DNA from: Albugo candida
Lineage: Eukaryota; Oomycota; Peronosporomycetes; Albuginales; Albuginaceae
DNA length: 64,000 bases
NCBI GenBank assembly: GCA_905220665.1
Contig: CAJNAR010000148.1
Span: 248,001-312,000, forward strand
Direction of reading: 5' to 3'
Below, in pieces: positions 56,109-64,000 of the stretch. Numbering within the stretch: position 1 is the stretch's first letter; each line of letters starts with the position of its first letter. Below the pieces are notes generated by a model that was given only the letters and a program-made list of their open reading frames with translations, was not told the origin of the DNA and searched no databases. The position numbers and the translations under genes were made by a program.

Positions 56109-56881
56109 TTTACTTCGGTAGTAGGAATTGTCAGCTTAGACGATACAAGTTGCTACCGTGATGTGTTGGATACGTTATGAACGTTGTTCTTTACCAATAT
56201 TAGTGCAGTCCGAGTTTTCATGCTTTCCAAACAGGAGGCATTCTAGGAATAGTCAGTTTTGCATGTACAAAACGATACTTGATGCAGATATCTTTTTATC
56301 CAGGAAATGTAAGTCTTCCTGTGAAACACAATTTATCGCATCATACCAATCTACATCTTAACAGCAAGCACGAGCAAAGCGATTCGGGTGCGTAAAGTGA
56401 TCGCGTGCGTACCTAAAGAGGGTAGATTAGCTGACCCCTACCCCTACCCAAGCTCAAGTTTGAATTTTTCTCTGCGTATAGAGCTGAGAGCGACTGTTGC
56501 TTTTAGTCGTGCACGCCAACCTCTTCTCTTTCGATACGATCAAGGTTGAGGAAAGAAAAGCCGGCGCTTCTTGTATATTTCTTTTCAGTAGGGCTCCGCG
56601 TACTTAAGCATTTCTGGAAACACGCTGTTACTCACACTACAGTAGAGGTGACAATAGGAGAAAAGCGGGACACATACATAGTCAATTTATAGGTGTCATT
56701 TTTATCATCACGTGAGTGGCACAACCATTGTTACACGCACAGTAAAAAGTAGCAGTGTACATTCTTCCTCTGTACTGCATACAGTTAGTGGGTATATAGA
56801 AACGCATCGACGTGAGTGATTCCGTTCCTCATTCTTTGGCAAATCGAGTAGTTACAAGTCAGTCGATATACACATCACAAT
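56109..56881. promoter_or_regulatory. Divergent intergenic region between the CUE and FHA-RINGv genes
   Basis: About 770 bases between divergent starts. A 67-codon frame at 56158-56361 has no recognisable content. A C-rich run at about 56432-56450 (three C3-4TA units) stands out from the AT-rich surroundings but is too short to interpret. Otherwise nothing is seen. Confidence 0.4.
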
Positions 56882-58602
56882 ATGAGCACATCAACAGATA
56901 AACGGTGGAGCATTTCACGCGCAACAGAATTCTTCAGCGGCGACGGGAAAGCAGATATGTACGTTTGTGAGTCACTATACGGAAGTCCGTATTCTCACTG
57001 TGCGAAACGTACCACAGGTTAGAGATTCGTGCCATAACGGCAATAACAAAAGGCTCCACTGGCAAACGAGATAAGTTCCGTCGCACAGTATCGAAAGCCG
57101 GCGTTGCTATTTACGGGCCAAAGCACGCTCAAAGTAGCGGTGAGTACCATCCCAATACAGCGGTTCTCGAACGGCGGTCATATATTTTGTAATGTTTCAG
57201 ATATTATCGCATCCAACACACGCGAGAGGATATATATTGAAGACCCACGTGCTCCATGTCTCAATATCGACTATTCTAACGAAACATACAGCCTTCTTCC
57301 TTCTTCAGAGAAATTCTCCGCACATACCGGGATTTGCCAAATACTAGGCACCAAGTCGATTCGTGGTGGAAAACATCGAATTCGGGTAGGCGATATCATC
57401 CGATTTGGCTCAGTAGGTTTACTGGTTACCGAAATCGATACTGCTGGTCAAGGTCCCAATGACGCGACTTTAACGTCTCTTGAAACCGCAAATCTTATTC
57501 AGCGTGTAATTTGTCACGACGCGCTCAGTGGGGCTGATGTAGACAGCGGATTGGATACTGATGATGATGTGGGTGATATCTCCGGAAATGATGAGTCTAA
57601 AACCATTCAGTCACAGAACTTTCGACAATCGTCCTACGCCGTCTGTTACGTCTGTTATGATGAATCAGAAGATGATAATCCTCTAATTGCACCGTGCAAG
57701 TGTACCGGGGATACCAAATACATTCACCTCAATTGCCTCAAACGATGGAACACAAATGGCGAAAAAAATGATGTGTGCGCGGTTTTGGATGAAAGCAATG
57801 CGCGCACGTGCTCGATTTGTAAAGCCCCATATCCGTCAAAGACTAAAGTCGAAGATGGTAGAATAGTATCCTTACTACCTGATCGACTACAAAGTCCTTC
57901 CATAATGTTCCAAGTGGTTACGAAACACTCCTCATCGACACTGAATTTATCGACGCGGTATGAGCTGAGTTACAAGACGCTATTGGAAAATGACGTACAT
58001 CGACCGTTGATGGTCGGCCGATCGTCCCAGTGCGATTTGGTACTAAAATATCGCACTGTTTCGACCGTGCACGCAGAAATTCATTACGTAAAGGTACATA
58101 CTCGCGTCCTTGCCATTTTACCAAACATCAAGCAATTACATCTATGTAGGGTGAGTTCTATCTGAAAGATGCTGGGAGTTCCAATGGGACATTACGATAC
58201 ATTTATCGTCCTCTTCAACTTCAAAGCAATCAATCCATCCACATCAAGGTAAGCAACTTAATTGGTGCAATATGTCGAAAAGGGCTTACATTTGATGTGT
58301 AGTTTGGTCGAACTGTTCTATCGGTAAAACCGTCAAAAAAGATGCGATTAACTCATTTTTTTGCCAATCATACGCCAGGATTTCTGAATCAAAATGCCGT
58401 ACGCGAAGACGGCGATGATAGCGATGCACATGAGACGACTTCTCCGCGCATTTATGCGACACCAAGAACAGGTCAGAGCCGGTTACGCACCGCATTTGCT
58501 TCTCAACCGCCACCACAAATCCAACATTCTATGCAAAATACGTCTTCATCATCGCAAGTTCAGACTTTGCAAAATCAAATTCAGCGTTTAGATTTGAATT
58601 AA
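56882..58602 (+). CDS. FHA - RINGv (RING-CH) - FHA protein, probable E3 ubiquitin ligase, 5 exons
   Basis: Exons 56882-56958, 57018-57139, 57201-58087, 58150-58248 and 58303-58602 (introns 54-62 bp) give 494 residues. Residues ~30-165 resemble a divergent FHA domain (IEDPRAPCLNI, ICQILGTKSIRGGKHRIRVGDIIRFGSVGLLV). Residues ~215-285 are a C4HC3 RINGv finger: CYVC, CKC, H-x-x-C and CSIC, as in MARCH-type E3 ligases. A second, canonical FHA (~320-400) has LMVGRSSQCDLVL, VHAEIHY and, after splicing, SSNGT, the phosphothreonine-binding residues. The tail is Gln/Ser-rich. Predicted to ubiquitinate targets recognised through phospho-Thr. There is no TM, unlike most MARCH proteins. Confidence 0.85.
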
Positions 58603-58713
58603 GTCAAAGATCGAGTGTGTGAGTATCAATATCGTTATTAATATAATCAAAAAAGGGAGTCACCATCTTCTCGTCCTTCCGGACTTTTTATTACTAGAGG
58701 AGTGTATGGCGTT

Positions 58714-60582
58714 TCAGGCCGCTATTCCACCAAGATTTGTCTTAGTAATGGAGGGTTCGGAGTATGTTGGCTTCGGAGAACAAGGTCGCTGTTGACGAGA
58801 ACACGCCAAACTCTTCATATGTACACCGTTGTCGTCTTTCGATCTTTCCAGCCGCATGTTCCGAGCCAATAGGGCCGAATGGCTCGCTAGCTTTTGATGG
58901 GCAACAGAGAGTTGTTGGAAAATTCTTGCTTGTTTTTCTGCTCGTTCAAGTTTCACCTCCATTGTCTTCTCTTGCACTTTATCGATCAAGTAGCGAAATG
59001 CGACGACAAACCAATCGCGGACGGCTTCCGATTGCGTTTCCAAATCGAGTGTCCGAGAATTTGTAATGAGAGAAAAGCAGCGAGAAGGATTGATATCCGC
59101 ATGTGACAGGAATCGACGAGTAGCAATGGAACGAGCGAATACGTCCGTGCTACTTCCCAAACGAATTGCTTCGATCTCATTGATGCGAACGATTTCATTG
59201 CTTCGACCGAGCCAAGAAATCTCCCCAAAACGATTCACAAACAGTTTGGTCTTATGTGCTTTTCCCTTTCGTCCGTGCTTCCACACAGGAACGGTCGACA
59301 TTCGCTGAATGATATTACTTTCTACCTGTTTGGCAGCTTGTTCAGTGTGCATTTGACTCCATTCCATTAAAAATGCGATACTCTTCAAAAGCCATTCCCG
59401 TTCTTCTGTCGTGTTGGTAGCAATATCCAGCGTTCGATGCTCAGCGATGATCGAAAGTGTGCATGCGACATCCTGAGATTCGAGAGTTCCTTTCTGGAGC
59501 GCACGGGCTAATATCTGGGTGGTACCAGTAGTTTCGATCGATCGAATGGATGAAAATGATATTTGCTTTCGCTTTTTTCGACCACGAATGTGCTTCGTTG
59601 TATTGTCGTTCCCACGCGCTTCTTTTGGTCCACGTTTCGACATCCACTTGAGACCATGTCCACCGCTGGTGAGAAACAATTGCGTCACATGAGGTCGACC
59701 TTTTCGTCCATATTTCAGGACTCGGATCCCCGATATACACTGGATGGCCAATTGATAGTTGACCATCTGCTTGTGAATGTGTTGACGCTCGCGCTGTCTA
59801 GTCGACGATCGATCTAGCACTTCGCGTTGTACATACGCTAAGACCGCAAACTGGAGACTGATGGCTTCATTCCAGTAATAAGGACGCAGTTTCTGGCTAT
59901 TGTGTATAATTTGTAGAAAATATGGAGCCCATTTAGTGGAATAAATAGCAAATTGAAATTGGCGAATGTATTGTCGAATGTATAGTTGAGCGATACGTTT
60001 GTGACTAGGCTCGATACTGCAAATCGTACGAGCGTCTGGCGATAAATCACCAATGAACGACACGAAGTAACACGATTGAGTGGCAATTGTGTGCGATAAC
60101 AAAGGGGATACCGGTGTAATGAGCTCATCCTGGATGTCTCCATTGAAAGAGTCCCGCCAAGGCCCTATGCCGGACACATGACGAGAGGATAGACCACGCT
60201 TGGACCGAACTGAAATGGCACCAATCGATGCATCATTTTGTATAGCTGAAATCGCCTCTTGTTCATGGGTTAGTGGGTTTCGTGTGGTCGACCACAACGT
60301 GTGTTTGTGTCGTGGTGATGGAAACGCACTTTTTGGCTTACTTAACACTGATATCAAATCACGCGATAACTGACGAAAACCAGATGACGAAGTGTCAGAA
60401 CCCACCTGGCCGTGTGATCGGTTCAAACGAAGCGGTGATTTGCAATTACTTTTCATCTGCAGTTTAGAAGCGATTCGTTGTCGATACTGCCTTCTTCGTG
60501 ATAAAATCGGTTCGTCGAGTATTGGAGATTGCGATTTAGCGGTGAGATCGGACACGTGCGAATCCTTATAATGAGTACTCAT
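58714..60582 (-). CDS. Protein with two tandem PH-like domains
   Basis: Start placed at MSTHYKD (60582); the frame stays open 28 codons further upstream but that stretch is hydrophobic and untypical. Product 622 residues, single exon. Two related PH-like modules lie at ~290-415 and ~425-545, each opening with the same pattern: LKYGRKGRPHVTQLFL and WKHGRKGKAHKTKLFV, followed by a beta-strand W, a variable loop, and ending in the C-terminal helix containing the invariant Trp (EREWLLKSIAFLM, VRDWFVVAFRYLI). The layout matches phospholipase-C-type PH domains common in protists. The basic GRKGK/GRKGR loop may bind phosphoinositides. The N-terminal ~250 residues are basic and low complexity; the C-terminus is a short coiled coil plus tail. 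Confidence 0.75.
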   Translation of the reverse strand: MSTHYKDSHVSDLTAKSQSPILDEPILSRRRQYRQRIASKLQMKSNCKSPLRLNRSHGQVGSDTSSSGFRQLSRDLISVLSKPKSAFPSPRHKHTLWSTTRNPLTHEQEAISAIQNDASIGAISVRSKRGLSSRHVSGIGPWRDSFNGDIQDELITPVSPLLSHTIATQSCYFVSFIGDLSPDARTICSIEPSHKRIAQLYIRQYIRQFQFAIYSTKWAPYFLQIIHNSQKLRPYYWNEAISLQFAVLAYVQREVLDRSSTRQRERQHIHKQMVNYQLAIQCISGIRVLKYGRKGRPHVTQLFLTSGGHGLKWMSKRGPKEARGNDNTTKHIRGRKKRKQISFSSIRSIETTGTTQILARALQKGTLESQDVACTLSIIAEHRTLDIATNTTEEREWLLKSIAFLMEWSQMHTEQAAKQVESNIIQRMSTVPVWKHGRKGKAHKTKLFVNRFGEISWLGRSNEIVRINEIEAIRLGSSTDVFARSIATRRFLSHADINPSRCFSLITNSRTLDLETQSEAVRDWFVVAFRYLIDKVQEKTMEVKLERAEKQARIFQQLSVAHQKLASHSALLARNMRLERSKDDNGVHMKSLACSRQQRPCSPKPTYSEPSITKTNLGGIAA

Positions 60583-60902
60583 TGCGATAAACTTCCAAAG
60601 GAAATCGAGTCGATGAACAGTCAAGAGCTGATAGTATGTATGTAAATTGAATACTGTGAGTTGCAAAGCTGTGAAAAATACACGCTTGGACTATATTTGA
60701 CACATGCGACGGTGTAGGATATAACTGAAAACATAAGCATAAGAATTGTACCCTTGTAGATGATTGAAAGATATGCGAGCTTGAGACTTAATAGTAGGTT
60801 CGGAACACATCCATTCGGACGCCTGTCACTCATCTGCACGCCTGTCATCCGCTGCTCATCTAGAAGCTTATCCCGCGTCTTTGTTTTTATTAAGGGCAAG
60901 GC

Positions 60903-63900
60903 ATGTCGCATATCACATGGTTTCAAAGCGTCATTGTTGGGTCGATAGTCCTTTTCATTGCGCTTTTTCTGAATAATAGCGACCTGATCTCTCACTTGAC
61001 CAGAAAAACGAAGATAATAGAATCCCTTATTGTAAATTTTGGACAGGAGCAGTATCTTACCCTATTCAACACTCTTGTTCCCAGTCCCTCTTTCAATGAC
61101 TCGATTCGATGGGGAACCTTCCAAGCCGGAATGTACTTCGGTATACGCTCACGAACGCATCCTTATCATGTCAACGCAGGATTGCTGTGGACCTGCTCGG
61201 AAAAAAGATGCTCGGATCTTCTTCGCCATTGGAGTCAACAAGACGATCGACTCCGAAAGTATGGGTGGCTTCACCACGATGGACGAACTTTCGGATACCA
61301 GAAGATCGAAGACCAGTTTGGTAAATACAATCTTCAAACACAATATGTCAACTTGCTTTCAACAGTAAAACAAGATCGTTTGATGCATTTATTCAGCAAT
61401 CAATTTAAGCTGGTATCCCGTGATAGATCATTCACACGGAAGAGTAAATACGTTTCCTTATTTTATTACATCGACTTGAGCTGTGGCGATGATGGACTTT
61501 CACATTCATGTCGAGATGCTTTGTTACGATCGGATAAAAACATATTTGAAATCGAAAATAATAAGGCTACAAAGTGTATTACAAATGAGAAGAATGAAGA
61601 ATGTTTGTATCAGCATATGACAACTTCAACTTCAAAAAGTTCAACTAATGATGCTCTCCGACAGACGTTTCCGTCAACTTTCTCTGCCCGGGTCGAAGCG
61701 CGCGTAAACAATCGAATCGGAAGCGTAAAGAGCTTTGACCTTCGATTTCAGGGATTTGCAGGCGCTAATGTCGTGCTTGTGAAAGAAAAGATAGCGACAC
61801 AGCGAATCTCCAGTGCTGCTTTCCACAATAAAGAAGATATAGAGAACGAAGATGATCTTATAGAATGGGAGACTCGCATGGAAGAGGAGCAATCAGCGAT
61901 TATCGACAATGCAGATTTGATCTATCTAGACAATACTATAGAGAGTAAGTCTTTGCTTGTGGTCTTCCAGGTCTTTGTAGAGCTGGCAAATGAAAACGCA
62001 ATTCTGGAGGAGGATGACGTTGTAATGGACGTCGTTTTCATGGAGAAGAAACTGGAAAATGACGAGGAAAGAGATGAAGATAATACAAAATCAATTTCAA
62101 AAGAACAAGTAAAAGAGTGGCAACAGCGATTGAAGTCTACGAATTCTATCAAATGGACTTTAGTAAAAGCCGCTGATGTGAAGCGAAGTGTCTTCGAGCG
62201 CCAATTTGAATCAACTTTTCAACTTTCTAATGAAAATGAGTGGAACACATCACATTTGCAGTTTGCTAAAGCGGCATTCAGCAATCTGATTGGCGGTCTG
62301 AGTTATTTCTATGGCAGTGCTGTGATAAAAACGCTGGATGGTGAAGATCGTACAATTGGAACACGCACGAGCAAGCCTATGGCACTATTTTCTGCCACTC
62401 CTTCAAGATCTTTTTTCCCTCGGGGCTTTTTGTGGGATGAAGGATTTCATCAGCTGGGCATTTTACCATTTGATCCAGAGATTACAGAACAAGTGATTTT
62501 GCATTGGCTCGGCGCCATGCTCGAAAGCGGATATATTCCCCGTGAAATGATACTGGGAAAAGTTGCATCAGCACGTGTACCTGAAGAATTTCTTGTCCAA
62601 AATCCGACTCATGCGAACCCCCCAAGTTTTTTGTTATGCCTGGAAAAGTATCTCAATATGAAGAACGTATCTAAAGAGAAGAGAAAAGCATTCATGCAAC
62701 GGACGTTTCCATCGCTCAACACTTGGTATGAATGGTTTCTCGCTTCGCAGCAGGTTAGCCACGTTGTTAAAGATGATAATCAGCAAATGGATTCTCCCGA
62801 GATCAAAATGCATGCTACGGCACCACGAACAGAAGAAGCAAAGCTGTCGCGAGAGCGCATTCTGCATGGTTTTCAGTGGCGCGGACGTGATCCCTTGGAT
62901 GATAGACTAAACCCTATAACACTCGCGTCTGGCTTTGATGATTATCCCCGTGCATCCTCACCATCAAAAGAAGAGCTACATGTCGATCTTCTTTGCTGGA
63001 TGATTCGATTTAGTTCAATTATGGCTCGTATCGCCAAATTTATCGGGCAAAAAGACGGGGTTGTTCAGAAATTCGTACACCAAGAAGCCAAGTTTATGGA
63101 GACGTTGAATATTGTTCATTGGAATGATAGTTTGCAGACTTATTCTGACATTGGGATGCATAGCACAGACGGTGTTGTGACAAAGATGCGTGTGGCTCGC
63201 TGTCGAGATGAAAATGGTCAAGTGATCGATGTACTGGAGTCAGAAAGTCTGTGCCCCACTTCGCATCCAGACTTCCTATTCTATCTGGGAGACGGACATG
63301 GAGGTTTCGAGACAAGATATGTCTATGTTCCCGGAGTGGTATGTCTTCCCAATACATTCAGAAAGTGTATGACGCTCTTTTGTAGATACGATTACAGCAT
63401 GTACATCACATCGGTTATGTCTCCATTTTCCCGCTCATCTTACGGATTCTACCGGCCGATGCACCTCAGCTAGAGGCACTTTTACTGTCAATCCGTGATC
63501 CTGCTCATTTATGGACGCCGTATGGAATTCGCTCTCTATCGACTCGCGACCCGTTTTTCGAAGTTGGCAATCGACCCAATGACAAACCGTACTGGCGCGG
63601 AGCTATCTGGATCAACATTAATTATCTAGCATTGGATGCCTTGATGTATTATAGCAAGCAAGACGGTCCGTATCAACAAGCGCTCAAAGATGTAAGTTGC
63701 ACTGAGTGTAGCTTTTATTTATCTGATTCGCATTAATTTCTTGTTGTAGACGTATACTGAATTACGGCAAAACGTTATTACCAACATTCATTCCGAGTAT
63801 TTGCGAACGGGATATTTCTGGGAACAGTATAATGGAAACTTGCGATTGAAGAAATCATTTGGAAGGGGGAGACGCAGTCATCCATTCACCGGCTGGACCG

Positions 63901-63950
63901 CTCTTATTGCCAATATAATGGCGGAAGTATACATACATAATGAGAGATAG
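60903..63950 (+). CDS. MOGS: Mannosyl-oligosaccharide glucosidase (glucosidase I, GH63), 3 exons
   Basis: Glucosidase I removes the terminal alpha-1,2-glucose from Glc3Man9GlcNAc2 in the ER, the first trimming step after N-glycan transfer. Exons 60903-63338, 63398-63691 and 63750-63950 (introns 59 and 58 bp) give 976 residues. A type II signal anchor lies at residues ~8-24 (SVIVGSIVLFIALFL). Family blocks: FQAGMYFGIRSR near the N-terminus, FFPRGFLWDEGFHQL, ILGKVASARVPEEFLVQNP, and after splicing HIGYVSIFPLIL, LWTPYGIRSLS, PYWRGAIWININYL and HPFTGWTALI. The acidic residues of the catalytic (alpha/alpha)6 barrel regions are present. An acidic insertion (~residues 310-400) is larger than usual. 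It shares a 320-bp divergent promoter with the PH protein. Confidence 0.93.
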
Positions 63951-64000
63951 TGTATATTTTGCTTGGAAGCATGCAAAATTTTAGGAATGTTGTCACGTTA

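Overview
The window reads as nuclear DNA of a compact-genome oomycete, most likely a white-rust Albugo-type species; the genus is an inference. The clues are: many introns of about 47-60 bp with GTACGT/GTATGT-like donors and TTGTAG/CAG acceptors; intergenic gaps often under 150 bp; AT-leaning composition; and a gene set typical of oomycetes (START-FYVE, EDR2-like, PDZ-A9, degenerate calpain, large NAD-glutamate dehydrogenase). No rRNA, CRISPR array or credible tRNA was seen. Exon-intron models were built by eye from reading frame, splice signals and protein conservation, so boundaries are predictions.

Layout. 1-6 kb: 5' end of a likely acylaminoacyl-peptidase (-), TFIIIB subunit BRF1 (+), a TMEM17-family ciliary membrane protein (-), methylcrotonoyl-CoA carboxylase alpha (-) and a small MED9-like gene (+). 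6-12 kb: a gene-poor block with a frame-broken Ty1/copia integrase remnant. 12-24 kb: an FBF1-like coiled-coil protein, the DEAD-box mRNA export helicase DDX19/DBP5, a PDZ + A9-like coiled-coil protein, a small unrecognised gene and a START-FYVE protein. 24-38.5 kb: NAD-GDH, a calpain-like protein without the catalytic Cys, an EDR2-like START protein, a tetraspanin, a PhoD-type phosphatase and an F-box-like protein.

38.5-40.6 kb is non-coding and holds the strangest structure in the window: a near-perfect 51-bp hairpin whose loop is copied, inverted, just beyond the stem. 40.6-51.7 kb: a CM1-motif centrosomal coiled-coil protein, a J-domain protein split into very small exons, a two-TM membrane protein and a four-domain voltage-gated Ca2+ channel with an EEEE filter. 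51.7-64 kb: a BED zinc finger fused to an RraA-like aldolase, a disordered protein, a six-exon CUE protein, a FHA-RINGv-FHA protein, a tandem-PH protein and glucosidase I of N-glycan processing.

The genes do not form an operon-like pathway. A functional thread is that TMEM17-like (transition zone), FBF1-like (transition fibre), CM1 (gamma-tubulin recruitment) and the Ca2+ channel all fit a flagellate zoospore stage. Another is lipid or phosphoinositide binding (START-FYVE, EDR2-like, tandem PH).
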